A stretch of DNA of 64,000 nucleotides from an uncultured Candidatus Saccharibacteria bacterium. GTDB lineage: Bacteria; Patescibacteriota; Saccharimonadia; Saccharimonadales; Saccharimonadaceae. The translations under genes and the position numbers were made by a program. The stretch lies in contig CALCYQ010000004.1 in assembly GCA_937906385.1 (NCBI GenBank), forward strand, positions 310,001 through 374,000. The letters run 5' to 3'. The notes beneath the pieces are model-generated. The model saw only the letters and a program-made list of their open reading frames with translations. It was not told where the DNA came from and ran no database searches. Shown in pieces: positions 7,086 through 16,952 of the stretch (positions are counted from its first letter, which is position 1; each line of letters starts with the position of its first letter).

Positions 7086-8681
7086 CTATTTTTTGCGACT
7101 TGCGCGAATTAATCCTTCAAATAGCGGATGCGCCCGATATGGCCGACTCCTGAATTCCGGATGCGCTTGCGTTGCGATAAAGTATTTTGTATCAATCCCC
7201 TCAACGAATTCTACTAATTTCCCATCTGGCGAGAAACCTGACAACTTCAAGCCGCCTTTCTCGATTTCCTTAGTAAACTTTTGGTTTACTTCGTAGCGAT
7301 GACGATGGCGTTCCACGATATCCGTCGTGCCGTAAACTTTCTCCGCCAAAGTGCCTTTCACGAGCTTGGCTGGATAATTACCAAGGCGCATCGTGCCGCC
7401 CGTACTCTCCTTGCCCTTTTGGCCTTCCATGATATAGACCACGTTCGCATCGGCTGGCGCATCGAATTCCTCCGAATTCGCCTTCTTCACGCCGCCGCGT
7501 CGCGCGGCCGCAATCACTGCCGTCTGCAAGCCCAAGCAAAGACCTAAATATGGTTTATCGTGCTCCAAGCAATATTTACCCGCCGCAATCTTCCCCTCTA
7601 CGCCACGGATACCGAAGCCACCCGGCACCACAATGCCGTCAACCGCCGCAAAATCATCATCCGTCGCTTTCTCGGCGTCAATCCAAACCGTCTTTAGCTT
7701 CACGCCCACTTTCCAAGCCGCCGCTTTCAACGCCTCCGTCACCGACAAATATGTGTCGGTGTTATCGATATATTTCGCGACCAAGCCAATCTTCACTTCT
7801 TCTTTTGGATTCGCCTCAATACTCTTCACTAGCCTCTCCCACTGCGTCATATCTGGATCGCCGTGGTCAATAAAGCGCTCGAGCGGCGCCAACACGCCAC
7901 CTTTTACGGCGTTTAGCGGCACTTCGTAAACAGATTTTGCGTCCGGCATCAGCACCACCGCATCTTCCGACACCGCACAGAATGTCGCGAGCTTCGATGC
8001 TACCTGTGGCGCTTTAACTAGCTTATCAACATCCATTCGCGCCACCACCATATCTGGAATAATGCCAAATTCGCGCAAATCACGTAGCGAATTCTGCGCC
8101 GGCTTCGTCTTAAATTCCTGCGAGGTCGATAACCACGGCACATAGCATACGTGCACATACAAACAATTTTCGCGCCCGACTCGCGTACCAAATTCGCGAA
8201 TCGCCTCAATAAAATGCTGACCTTCCATATCGCCGACCGTACCACCAATCTCAACTATATGGACGTCAGACTTAAAGTGCGCCGCGTTATCGAGGAAAGT
8301 TTGCTGCACAAGACCAGTCACGTGCGGCACCAATTGCACCGTATGACCGCCGAATTCGCCATTGCGCTCAGCGTCAATCAATTTTTTGTACAATTTGCCA
8401 GAGGTCCAGATGGAGTTGCCCGTCATCTCTTCGTCGAGAAAACGCTCGTAGTGCCCTAAATCGAGATCCGTTTCCGCGCCGTCTTGGGTAACGAAGCACT
8501 CTCCGTGTTCGCGCGGGTTCAATAACCCTGCGTCCACATTAAAATAAGGGTCGCATTTCTGCATCGAGACTTTTAGACCCTTCGCCTTCAAAATTGCGCC
8601 GATACTTGCCGCCATGATTCCCTTGCCGACGCCGGAAATCACGCCCCCTGTTACAAAAATAAATTTAGTGTTTGTTTTCAT
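7086..8681 (-). CDS. pyrG: CTP synthase
   Basis: 531 residues, full length. Converts UTP to CTP using glutamine and ATP. The N-terminal synthetase domain shows FVTGGVISGVGKGI (P-loop), KCDPYFNVDAG, HGECFVTQDGAETDLDLGHYERF and VEIGGTVGDME. The C-terminal class I glutamine amidotransferase shows PGGFGIRG, LGLCLGLQ (catalytic Cys) and AHPEF (catalytic His and Glu). Strong Shine-Dalgarno AAGGAGGTG lies 5 nt before ATG, one of the few housekeeping genes here that is not leaderless. No clear terminator is seen after the stop; the downstream hairpins terminate the opposite strand. Confidence 0.97.
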   Translation of the reverse strand: MKTNTKFIFVTGGVISGVGKGIMAASIGAILKAKGLKVSMQKCDPYFNVDAGLLNPREHGECFVTQDGAETDLDLGHYERFLDEEMTGNSIWTSGKLYKKLIDAERNGEFGGHTVQLVPHVTGLVQQTFLDNAAHFKSDVHIVEIGGTVGDMEGQHFIEAIREFGTRVGRENCLYVHVCYVPWLSTSQEFKTKPAQNSLRDLREFGIIPDMVVARMDVDKLVKAPQVASKLATFCAVSEDAVVLMPDAKSVYEVPLNAVKGGVLAPLERFIDHGDPDMTQWERLVKSIEANPKEEVKIGLVAKYIDNTDTYLSVTEALKAAAWKVGVKLKTVWIDAEKATDDDFAAVDGIVVPGGFGIRGVEGKIAAGKYCLEHDKPYLGLCLGLQTAVIAAARRGGVKKANSEEFDAPADANVVYIMEGQKGKESTGGTMRLGNYPAKLVKGTLAEKVYGTTDIVERHRHRYEVNQKFTKEIEKGGLKLSGFSPDGKLVEFVEGIDTKYFIATQAHPEFRSRPYRAHPLFEGLIRASRKK

Positions 8682-8792
8682 TGGGCACCTCCTTATCTAG
8701 CCCACCTTTTAATATAACCTTAGCATAAGGGATTTTATTCAGCTTCGCAAGAACTGACTTTTGCGTTTTTTATGCCGTAACACTTGCGTTTA

Positions 8793-8851
8793 TACGCTAT
8801 ATCTAGCGTAGTATAGCTTAAGCATGACGCTAGAATAAAATACGCTATAAT
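8793..8851 (+). promoter_or_regulatory. Palindrome and repeated half-sites at the promoter of the gene at 8859
   Basis: Perfect inverted repeat TACGCTA-TATC-TAGCGTA (8793-8810), a further GACGCTA (8826-8832) and a TACGCTA (8841-8847) overlapping the -10 TATAAT (8846-8851). Such an arrangement suits a repressor operator. The remaining sequence back to pyrG shows nothing else clear. Confidence 0.45.
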
Positions 8852-8858
8852 ATACCCA

Positions 8859-9830
8859 ATGAAATGTTTTCACCTCAGTCAATATAAATTCTATGCTCCA
8901 AATTACAAAGAGCTCAAATTCTTTTTAATTTCCGATATCCATTTTAGCCCAAAGGTTACCGCTATTACGCTCGACGCAATCATCCGCCAAGCGCAAACTC
9001 AGCAGCCAAACTATATCCTGATTGCGGGCGATTTAGTCGACTCGCTCGACAATATTAGTAGTGCTACCGACCTCAAACGCCTCACTGCCTGGCTCGAACA
9101 GCTTGGCAAAGTCGCACCGGTCCTCATTGCGCTCGGCAATCATGATTTTTATCGTGCTAATCCGCAATATCACAACGTGTTCTCGCGTCACCGCCATTGG
9201 TATGCCGAAGATAATCCTACTTACGTCCAGGCGCTCAATGATACGCCAAATGTTCAGTTGCTTGATAATCAGGCTTTCGAAGACCACGCAGTCTATATTT
9301 TCGGCTTTACACAATCGCCAGAATACTTCCAGTTCGACCGCGACGAGAAGTCTACTACTTTCTTTAAGCCAGGCGGCGAAGATCGCGATATTATGCTGTC
9401 AGACATCGATGCGCTCAATCAAAAGCTTATTAGCAAATTGCCAAAACATAAAGCTAAAATCGCCATCATTCACTCACCAGTTTATCTCAGCGATTCAGAA
9501 GTTGGCTCTCGCTTTAATGAGTTTGATTTTCTCGTTTCTGGCCACATGCATAACGGCGTCGTACCACCAGTCCTCAATGAGGCTTGGCCAAGCGACCGCG
9601 GCATTATGGCCCCAGGCAAGAAATTCTTTCCACGTGGCTCACGTGCACGCATTAAAAGCATCAATGATCGCCTTATTACGCTCGGCGCCGTCAGTACGAT
9701 TCAAAATAGCGCTAAGCCGCTCACCTTCCTTAACGGCGCTTATCCAGTCAGTATCGCCACGCTCGAGCTTTCGCACCGCGAAACGCTCGCCCGTAAACCC
9801 GACGTCCGTCACAAATATATCAAATTTTAA
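8859..9830 (+). CDS. Calcineurin-like metallophosphoesterase
   Basis: 323 residues. Binuclear metal phosphohydrolase fold; substrate unknown. Motifs in order: ISDIHFSP (D-x-H), IAGDLVDS (GD), ALGNHDFY (GNHD), IIHSPVYLS (His) and VSGHMHNGVVPP (GHxH), matching the YkuE/cell-surface-lipid class of metallophosphatases. N-terminus has no clear signal peptide or membrane helix, so it may be cytoplasmic or membrane-peripheral. Leaderless: TATAAT, then 7 nt, then ATG. Single-gene unit with a bidirectional terminator. Confidence 0.9.
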   Translation: MKCFHLSQYKFYAPNYKELKFFLISDIHFSPKVTAITLDAIIRQAQTQQPNYILIAGDLVDSLDNISSATDLKRLTAWLEQLGKVAPVLIALGNHDFYRANPQYHNVFSRHRHWYAEDNPTYVQALNDTPNVQLLDNQAFEDHAVYIFGFTQSPEYFQFDRDEKSTTFFKPGGEDRDIMLSDIDALNQKLISKLPKHKAKIAIIHSPVYLSDSEVGSRFNEFDFLVSGHMHNGVVPPVLNEAWPSDRGIMAPGKKFFPRGSRARIKSINDRLITLGAVSTIQNSAKPLTFLNGAYPVSIATLELSHRETLARKPDVRHKYIKF

Positions 9831-9835
9831 CCATC

Positions 9836-9867
9836 AAAAATCTCCCCGATAATGGGGAGATTTTTTA
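9836..9867. terminator. Bidirectional terminator
   Basis: TCTCCCC-GATAAT-GGGGAGA (9841-9860) flanked by A5 and T6; serves the phosphoesterase (+) and the giant adhesin (-). Confidence 0.9.
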
Positions 9868-12800
9868 TTAAGCTTCGGCTTCTTCTTCGCGACGGCCAAA
9901 GAAGATGGCGCCAATTAAGCCAATTCCACTGATGACTAACATGGCAATCACGCTAAGAATATCATCGGAGGTTTGTGGGTTTTCGCCCTTGCCCGGTTCA
10001 TTATACTTGTTCTTGAAGATTACCTCCGAGCTCGTGTCAGATTCGACGACAAGTTCGCCTTCACCGTTGTCGGCCACCACAATCGTAATTTCATACTCGG
10101 CAGTGTCGAAATCAATATCGCCACGGTTTTCATCCACAATCTCGCGGACCAAGAAGTTGTATTCGCCAACCTCTTCAAAGCTAATGCCGCTGAATACTAC
10201 GTTGCCATCAGCATCGTTCGTGCCAGTCGCAACTACTTCACCGTTCGTATCGACTAATTCAAATTCGAATTCGCCTTCCTCAAGATCACGGCCTTCAAGC
10301 ATCTTGCTAACCACAATCTCATATCCATCAATTGGCGTTGCGGTATAGATGTTACCAAAGACGAGTTCTTCAAATTCCTCTTCGCCTTGCATATACTTCA
10401 CCGTCGCCTCAAGCGCGCCACCATTATCCGTCACGGTCACAATCACTGTGTATACAGATTGATCGTAATCGTAGCCCTCGGCATTGCCTGGCGTCTCCTT
10501 CACAGTGTAGGTGTAGGTTCCGACCTCCTCAAAGGTAAGCTCATCGAAGCTCGCCGTACCAGAACCGGTAATCGTCTGGGTTTGATTCTCGCCTTCGCCA
10601 GTCAACGTAAACTCAAAGGTCTGTTCTTTATCTTCCGGAATATTATCCGCACCGACCACTACCTTTTCGATATCGATCATCACGCTCGTCGGTTCAGCCT
10701 TGTAGACGTTCATAATCTTTACGCTACCATCTTCATCAACGCCTTCGATGGTCGCTTCAAGCTTGCCGGCCGTCGTATTATCAGTTACAACTACCGTCAC
10801 CTTATGGTTCTCTTCATCATAAGTAAAGCCATCCGTACTGCCCTTAACCTCTTTCACGATGTAATAGTAAGTTCCCGCTTCGGTATAGGTTATCTCATCA
10901 AACATCGCGCCTTCGGCTTCTGCGGTGTTTACGGTTTGTTCGCCAATCTTATTACCAAGATTGCCATTCTCGTCAGATTCGTAAAGCTCAAAGGTAAAAC
11001 TGCCATTCGCATCACTCTTTGACCGATCATCAATCTCTTTCGTAACACCAAACTCTACCGTTACCGGCTCAGCGTCGTACTCGTTCGTAATCGTATAGCC
11101 TTCTGGCTGATCAAGTTCAGTTTCAATCGTGCCATGGCCATTATCCTTCAGTGTCACCGTAATTGACAAATCGTCCGGCTGATCAATACCAGCTGGCATT
11201 TCGCTGATTTCCTTAACCGTATATTGAATCGTAGTTTCATTGTTTTCGGCGTTCTCTGTATCTTCTTGCGTATACTGAACCGTAAACGTTGCCGTTGGCT
11301 CACCTTCCGACACCTTCTGTGATTCGCCAATTTGGTTGCCTTCGCTGTCGTAGAGAGCAAATTCAAATTCCTCGCCATCAAGCCAATCACGACCTTCCAA
11401 ATTCTTCGTCACATTGATAGTCGCACTACCAGTTGCCGTATAAGTATTTGTCATCGTTGGCACTGTGTCGCCATAGCTTGGCGTAGCCGTTAAGACGCCC
11501 TTACCGTCCTCGTCAGTCACAGTCACCGTCACAGTTACTGAATCAGCCGGCGTCAAACTACCATCCTGGTAGTCCTCACCGAGTACTTCCTCGACCGTAT
11601 AAGTATAAGAGCCGGCCTGAGTATACTCAATTTCATCAAAGCTAATTTCGCCATCAGCCGTCACAGCCTTTGCCACGCCAACTTGGCTGCCATTGCTGTC
11701 TTTCAAGATGAAAGTATGCGTTTCGCCTTCAAGCCAATTGCGACCGTCCAAAACCTTTGCAGCCTTTAGCGTAATCTTGCCCTTCGCAGAATAGTTGTTC
11801 TCAAAGGTAATCGAGCTCGCACTTTGACCATTCTTCGTAATCGTCGGCGTAGTCTTCAATGCGCCGTTATCGTCAGAAACCACAACGGTAATATTATAGC
11901 TAGAGTCATCATAACTATAACCACCAGCACTACCACCTTTTTCTCTCACGACGTAGTTGTAGGTGCCAACCTTATCGTAAGTAATTTCGTCAAACGGCAC
12001 GCTGCCCGCACCGCTAATCGACTTCGTGCCAATCTTATTTTCAACGCCACCTTCTACTTCGTATAATTCGAATTCAAAGGTTGCCGGTTCAAGGCCATCA
12101 CCAAGGCCATTCAGCTTCTTATTTACCGTAAAGACAATTGAAGTCGCCGTCGCTTTATAGGTATTCGTAATCGTCAAATCACTTGCTTCGCCATACGACA
12201 CGCTTGCTTTAAGTACAGAATTCTCATCCACTACCGTTACGACAACCGTATATTCAGTCGTATCATACGTGAAACCACTCGCATCACCAGCTACCTCTTT
12301 CAAAGTATAAGTATACATACCGGCTTTATCGTAAGTAATCGTATCGAAATCTACGCCACCCTCAAGATTACTAGTCGTAATAGACTTCGTCTGATTGACG
12401 CCCTCGCCCGTCAGAGTAAATTCAAACGTACCATTTACATTACTATTCGACTGATCGTCAATCACTTTATTGACGTGCAAAGTTGCACTCGTCGGCGTCG
12501 TCGTATAAGTGTTGGTAATTTCCGTACCGTTTGTATAGGTTGGCGTTACGGTCAAAGTACCATCACCGTTATCAACAACTGCCACCTCCACCGTCAAATC
12601 GCCAGATGCTGTCACGCCTGCCAAACCCGGATCGGTTTCCGCAATCGTATAGGTATAAGTCTTCCCCGCATCGCTAAGCTCGTAAAGAATCGGACTAAAC
12701 GTTGCTACTGGCGACGCTTCGGTAACCGGTTTAGTTTCCGATACGCCATTACCAGACAAAGTGAATTTGAAGGTTTCCGTCCATTCACGATCCGCACCGG

Positions 12801-15800
12801 CAAACTTCTTCGCCGCTTCGAGCGTCACACTCGTCGGAGCCGTCGTATAAGTATTCGTAATAGTGTTATTATCGTATGCCGCTTCGACTTTCAGCTTGCC
12901 GTTACCAGCGTCCGAAACAGTTACAGTGACATTGATGTCTGCCGACTTCGTCAAGCCGTTCGCCGCCAAATCACCAGTCTCGGTAATTGTATAATTCAGC
13001 GTAATTGGCCCCTCGAGTACATCGTCTTGCGTGAATTTCAAAACTTTATCCGCACTTACGAAATCTGCATCTTCAAAAGTAATTTCGCCATTTCCAGAAA
13101 CCGTCTTCGTCGCAATCGTCGCGCCAGAAGCATCCTTCAATTCAAAAGTATAGCTCTCGCCACTCTTCCAGTCGCGACCAATCAACTGCTTAGAAGCTTT
13201 CAACTTGATATCGCCAGTCGCCGTATAAACGTTCTCTACCACCTGACCGTTTTCATAAGTCACCTTGGTTTCCAGCGTACCATCATGCTTATCCGTCACC
13301 TCAACCTTCACGTGGAGATCGCCGGTATTGTTCGTCATACCAGTGCCATCTAGCTTGGCGGTCTCACGAATCACATAATAGAATGTCTTGTCGGCCTGAC
13401 CTTCTCCGAAGGAATACTCGATTTCGTCAAATACCACCGCATGCTCACCATCCGTATTCTTAGTGGCAATCTCATCGCCAATACTATAGGTAGCGTCAGA
13501 ACCATAAAGCGTAAAGGCGAAGCTCTCTTGATTGGCCCAATCGCGACCAGTCAGTAGCTTTGTCGCGCTAAACTGCACCGTGCCTTTTGCCTCATAGGAG
13601 TTCGTGATTACATTTCCGTCAGCACTGGTGTATTGCGTATCAATGCTAAGCGCACCCGTGCCATAACCATTTTCATCTTTCTGTTCGGTCGCAACTACTA
13701 CTACCGTAATATCGCCAGAAGTCTGCTCCACGCCATCACGCAACTCACCCGTCTCACTAATCGTATAGACATAGGTATCTTCGTGATCGACATCAAACTC
13801 AAACACCGCACTGTCATTAGCATTCTCAATCGTGTCGGTCAAATCCTTGCCTTCACCAGTCAAATTGAAGGTAAAAGTGTCGCCGTATGGCCAGTTATTG
13901 AACTGCTTTTTCGCTTCAATCTTGACATGCCCCGTCAGGCTATAGGTATTTGTAAACGCTGCCTCTACAATATCATCCTTTACAATCGTACCAATATTAC
14001 CAGTTTTCGTAGTCGTATAGCCCGCAGCTGCCGCTTCTGTAACTTCATAATAGGCACCCTCTGGCAAACCTTCAATCGTGACACTTTCCCCATCAGCTAG
14101 GCTAATCGTACCACCAGATTCAATCTCGCCTGTCTTGTCGCCAGTGTAAGAAAACTTCTTACCTGTCAGTTCGGTTCCGCCTTGCTTATCGTAAAATCTC
14201 ACCGTGAAATCAAAGCTTCTCGGATAATTCGTCGTCGCACCATCAACGGTCTTAGAAATCTTCAAACTACCAAAGGTATATTTGTTCGTAACAATCGTCT
14301 GCCAAGCCGAGTTGCCCTGCATCACATAATACTTCTGACCATTCAAAGTCTTAGTCTGCTCATCGGTATATGCACCAAAATTGCTTGCCGAACCCACCGA
14401 AATCTGCGCATTAATATCTTTCAGCGTATAACCCGTCGGTAAATTCGATTCTTCCACATAGTACATCGTCCCTGCCGCTACGTTTACAATCCGAATCGTA
14501 TCACCTACGTATAGTTCTTGCGTCAAAGTGCCCTCGCCGTAAATGTGGTCCGAGCGATAGCCAGTTATTTCGCCATTTTCATCTTTTAAGGCATTCGTAC
14601 AATCATCGTGCGCTTCCGCACAGTAAATACGATAATCGTAGCTATAATCGCTACCGTCCGCATTCACTAAATGCGCCACCGCCGTGAACTTATCCTGCAA
14701 ATCAATTTCGTTGCCATCTTCGTCAACGACTTTCTTCTCGATATTAATACCACCTTTAATCGTATTCGTTGCCGAAAGCGAAGGCAAATCATAAATATCT
14801 TCAATGCCGATGATGTTTCCTTCATCATCATAATTGAACGTTACGCTCTTCACTTCATTGTCAACAATCATTGGATGATGCTGATATGCCGTCAGCTCAA
14901 AGTGATTATTAATATCTTCTTCCCTGAAGACATAATCGTGGCCCATTTCTAGAATCGAGTAAGTTTTGCCGTTATATTCCACGAACGCCTGGCCAGACGT
15001 ATATGCTGGACTTGCCGCATTACTAATCATAATACCCGGTGCGACATTAATCGGATTAGCTGTCCACTTTCCATCTTCACCCTCGGTCAGGACAATACCA
15101 TCAACTTCTTCGGTTGAATCATCGAAGTCGTAATCTCCGTCATCAATCTTCAAATATAGCTTAACCGACGAAACTTCTTCGCGTTGCGTTGGGTCCATCG
15201 TGTCATCCCAAAGCTTTTCTATATTAATTTTCTTTTCTGCTAAATCTACCGGATCCGGATTCGCAATATTAACCGTGGCCGGATCGGATACTACCGTCGT
15301 CGTTTCATTACCAGACGTCGTAGTAGTAACCGTGGAATAAGTTAACGTTGGATAGTCCGTATTAGTCTTGAGCTTATACACGCCATTGCCCACCGAAATT
15401 TGCGCCTTCTGCTCGGGAGTTAAACTATCGTAAGAAATCTTACCGTTATTTAAATCAGCTACAAGATCAAGTGATTCTTGCTTTGGCCATACCACAAAGG
15501 TTATCGTGTAGGTTACGCCATTTTCCAGCACCATGTTGCCGAGGCTCCAATCGACTTCCTCATCGCTATTAATAGTCGCCTTCGGCGCATCTGCCCATTC
15601 TGTGCCATAATTTCCATTATCGATGTCGGCCGTTCCATATGTGCCGCCGCTACGATAGTATTTCAAACCAGTTACATCGCCACCAGCAGCTGCCTTCACA
15701 TTCGAGGCTGTCATTTCGGTGACACCGTCCGTCAATTCAACGTTCGTATAACCAACTGCAGTATTAATACTATTAGCAATCGCGGTGAGAGCATCCGCAA

Positions 15801-16677
15801 CTGCGCTACTGCTTGTCGCGTCTTTAAAATAGTCCGCATAAGTGGAGTCGAGAGAAGTTTCATAAGTTCCAGTACCAGTATAGGCGTATTGTACGAGACT
15901 CGAAAGATAGCTGCTACTCGTAGAATTGCCCCAAGTAAAGATACCGTAAAATTTATAACCAGCCGTTACTAATTCGCGAGCATCATCATTTGCATATCCC
16001 CAGTTAAGACGATATCCATTCGTATTATTGCTTGGATTATAAAAACCCGCGTGCGTCGTCGGCTCACCATCCGTCATGAACACTATATATACATCTTCAT
16101 TTGCCTGAGAGGCCTTAATAGCATCCGCGTACGATTTCGTCATTTGTAAGCCTTCCTCCCAGTTAGTGCCAGAAGCGCTATCAGCATTTATGCCATTAAT
16201 AGTATTTTTGAGAGTAGTAGCATTATTTGTGAAATTCTGCACCTGATAACCCTTATTGCCAAAGGTGACAATTGCAATCTCTACCATGTTTGGGCAAGCA
16301 AGTGTATTCTTTGCCATCATTTTGTCGATAACACCATTAGTCTCAGTCAAGATAGCCTTCTCTGCGGCTAAACGCGTCATCCATGAATTATTATGTGTAG
16401 TATTGTTGTTTATCATACTATTCGAAATATCGAGCGCCAAAATCACATTCGCACCCTGACAATTCGTTGTAGTACTACTTGACGTTGAGCCTGTCACACT
16501 TAAAGCGATCGTATACGTTCCATCGCCATTGCTGATAATCTTTTTTGTAGTTGCTGGCGCATCATCGCCAACCGCCGCATAAGCACTACGCAAAAGCGCA
16601 CCACCCATCGGTGTTACCGTACTTAGCAGCATAAGAAATGCAGCTGCCACGTAACGAAATTTCTTCCCTACACTCAC
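9868..16677 (-). CDS. Giant cell-wall adhesin: VWA domain plus pilin-type repeats, sortase anchor
   Basis: 2269 residues. Start is GTG at 16677, set by GGAGGAG 6 nt upstream; a signal peptide follows (KKFRYVAAAFLMLLSTVTPMG, cut near SAYA-A). A von Willebrand A domain has MIDAS motif DISNS and the later TDGEP. Next come about three Cna-B-like units starting NINIEKLW, GINIEKKV and SLKISKTV, then eleven repeats of about 90-110 residues typical of FctA/Spy0128 pilin isopeptide domains (start ...K, middle FDEITY...YTYTVKE, end ITNTY). Lys, Glu and Asn are placed for intramolecular isopeptide bonds. The C-terminus has NPQTSDD, a hydrophobic helix and RR, a sortase signal. Likely an extended host- or partner-binding fibre. 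Confidence 0.9.
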   Translation of the reverse strand: MSVGKKFRYVAAAFLMLLSTVTPMGGALLRSAYAAVGDDAPATTKKIISNGDGTYTIALSVTGSTSSSTTTNCQGANVILALDISNSMINNNTTHNNSWMTRLAAEKAILTETNGVIDKMMAKNTLACPNMVEIAIVTFGNKGYQVQNFTNNATTLKNTINGINADSASGTNWEEGLQMTKSYADAIKASQANEDVYIVFMTDGEPTTHAGFYNPSNNTNGYRLNWGYANDDARELVTAGYKFYGIFTWGNSTSSSYLSSLVQYAYTGTGTYETSLDSTYADYFKDATSSSAVADALTAIANSINTAVGYTNVELTDGVTEMTASNVKAAAGGDVTGLKYYRSGGTYGTADIDNGNYGTEWADAPKATINSDEEVDWSLGNMVLENGVTYTITFVVWPKQESLDLVADLNNGKISYDSLTPEQKAQISVGNGVYKLKTNTDYPTLTYSTVTTTTSGNETTTVVSDPATVNIANPDPVDLAEKKINIEKLWDDTMDPTQREEVSSVKLYLKIDDGDYDFDDSTEEVDGIVLTEGEDGKWTANPINVAPGIMISNAASPAYTSGQAFVEYNGKTYSILEMGHDYVFREEDINNHFELTAYQHHPMIVDNEVKSVTFNYDDEGNIIGIEDIYDLPSLSATNTIKGGINIEKKVVDEDGNEIDLQDKFTAVAHLVNADGSDYSYDYRIYCAEAHDDCTNALKDENGEITGYRSDHIYGEGTLTQELYVGDTIRIVNVAAGTMYYVEESNLPTGYTLKDINAQISVGSASNFGAYTDEQTKTLNGQKYYVMQGNSAWQTIVTNKYTFGSLKISKTVDGATTNYPRSFDFTVRFYDKQGGTELTGKKFSYTGDKTGEIESGGTISLADGESVTIEGLPEGAYYEVTEAAAAGYTTTKTGNIGTIVKDDIVEAAFTNTYSLTGHVKIEAKKQFNNWPYGDTFTFNLTGEGKDLTDTIENANDSAVFEFDVDHEDTYVYTISETGELRDGVEQTSGDITVVVVATEQKDENGYGTGALSIDTQYTSADGNVITNSYEAKGTVQFSATKLLTGRDWANQESFAFTLYGSDATYSIGDEIATKNTDGEHAVVFDEIEYSFGEGQADKTFYYVIRETAKLDGTGMTNNTGDLHVKVEVTDKHDGTLETKVTYENGQVVENVYTATGDIKLKASKQLIGRDWKSGESYTFELKDASGATIATKTVSGNGEITFEDADFVSADKVLKFTQDDVLEGPITLNYTITETGDLAANGLTKSADINVTVTVSDAGNGKLKVEAAYDNNTITNTYTTAPTSVTLEAAKKFAGADREWTETFKFTLSGNGVSETKPVTEASPVATFSPILYELSDAGKTYTYTIAETDPGLAGVTASGDLTVEVAVVDNGDGTLTVTPTYTNGTEITNTYTTTPTSATLHVNKVIDDQSNSNVNGTFEFTLTGEGVNQTKSITTSNLEGGVDFDTITYDKAGMYTYTLKEVAGDASGFTYDTTEYTVVVTVVDENSVLKASVSYGEASDLTITNTYKATATSIVFTVNKKLNGLGDGLEPATFEFELYEVEGGVENKIGTKSISGAGSVPFDEITYDKVGTYNYVVREKGGSAGGYSYDDSSYNITVVVSDDNGALKTTPTITKNGQSASSITFENNYSAKGKITLKAAKVLDGRNWLEGETHTFILKDSNGSQVGVAKAVTADGEISFDEIEYTQAGSYTYTVEEVLGEDYQDGSLTPADSVTVTVTVTDEDGKGVLTATPSYGDTVPTMTNTYTATGSATINVTKNLEGRDWLDGEEFEFALYDSEGNQIGESQKVSEGEPTATFTVQYTQEDTENAENNETTIQYTVKEISEMPAGIDQPDDLSITVTLKDNGHGTIETELDQPEGYTITNEYDAEPVTVEFGVTKEIDDRSKSDANGSFTFELYESDENGNLGNKIGEQTVNTAEAEGAMFDEITYTEAGTYYYIVKEVKGSTDGFTYDEENHKVTVVVTDNTTAGKLEATIEGVDEDGSVKIMNVYKAEPTSVMIDIEKVVVGADNIPEDKEQTFEFTLTGEGENQTQTITGSGTASFDELTFEEVGTYTYTVKETPGNAEGYDYDQSVYTVIVTVTDNGGALEATVKYMQGEEEFEELVFGNIYTATPIDGYEIVVSKMLEGRDLEEGEFEFELVDTNGEVVATGTNDADGNVVFSGISFEEVGEYNFLVREIVDENRGDIDFDTAEYEITIVVADNGEGELVVESDTSSEVIFKNKYNEPGKGENPQTSDDILSVIAMLVISGIGLIGAIFFGRREEEAEA
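9985..13930 (-). repeat. Eleven tandem pilin-type isopeptide domain repeats
   Basis: Within the adhesin. Repeat units begin with K-containing strands such as KIEAKK, QFSATK, KLKASK, TLEAAK, TLHVNK, VFTVNK, TLKAAK, TINVTK, EFGVTK, MIDIEK and EIVVSK. Several carry LxGRDW after the Lys; others carry DDxSxSxxNG, suggesting at least two repeat subfamilies interleaved. Boundaries are approximate. Confidence 0.75.
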
Positions 16678-16795
16678 AGTTCTCTCCTCCGTGAATTTTA
16701 AAAAATTATTTTGATAATTGCGCCTCCCACTCCATACAAGGAGGCAGTTAACTCGAAAATACATCATGGGTCGACCGTTTGCAAGCATAGGCATG
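16678..16795 (-). promoter_or_regulatory. Adhesin 5' leader with hairpin able to pair with the Shine-Dalgarno
   Basis: About 118 nt if transcription starts near 16795 from the AT-rich -10 at 16801-16812. GCCTCC (minus strand, 16745-16740) pairs with GGAGGC (16727-16722) but is equally complementary to the real Shine-Dalgarno GGAGGAG (16690-16684). Alternative pairing could shut translation off. Confidence 0.4.
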
Positions 16796-16852
16796 TTATT
16801 TTATAATATAATTTTTACGCTTAAAAAATTTATTCACGCCCAAAATATTACT

Positions 16853-16912
16853 GTTGTACTTTTTACAACACCACCAAACCCCTATTTTTCACCCTGTTGT
16901 AATTCTTACAAC
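16853..16912. promoter_or_regulatory. Tandem GTTGTA-N5-TACAAC palindromes upstream of the adhesin promoter
   Basis: Two exact 17-bp copies, 16853-16869 and 16896-16912, 43 bp apart. They lie about 55 and 100 bp upstream of the adhesin -10, a position usual for activator sites. The factor is unknown. Confidence 0.55.
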
Positions 16913-16952
16913 ATGTATAAATCTTTTAATTATAAGCTCTTTCTCTGTCAAC

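Noticed and set aside
10140..11970. Extra GTTGTA...CCAAC near-palindromes in the adhesin
   Set aside because: They arise from repeated coding of Y-N-Y/F-V in the pilin repeats and are only half matches.
16678..16794. Longer adhesin start at 16794
   Set aside because: The extra 39 residues precede the signal peptide and lack a Shine-Dalgarno; the GTG at 16677 has a strong one.
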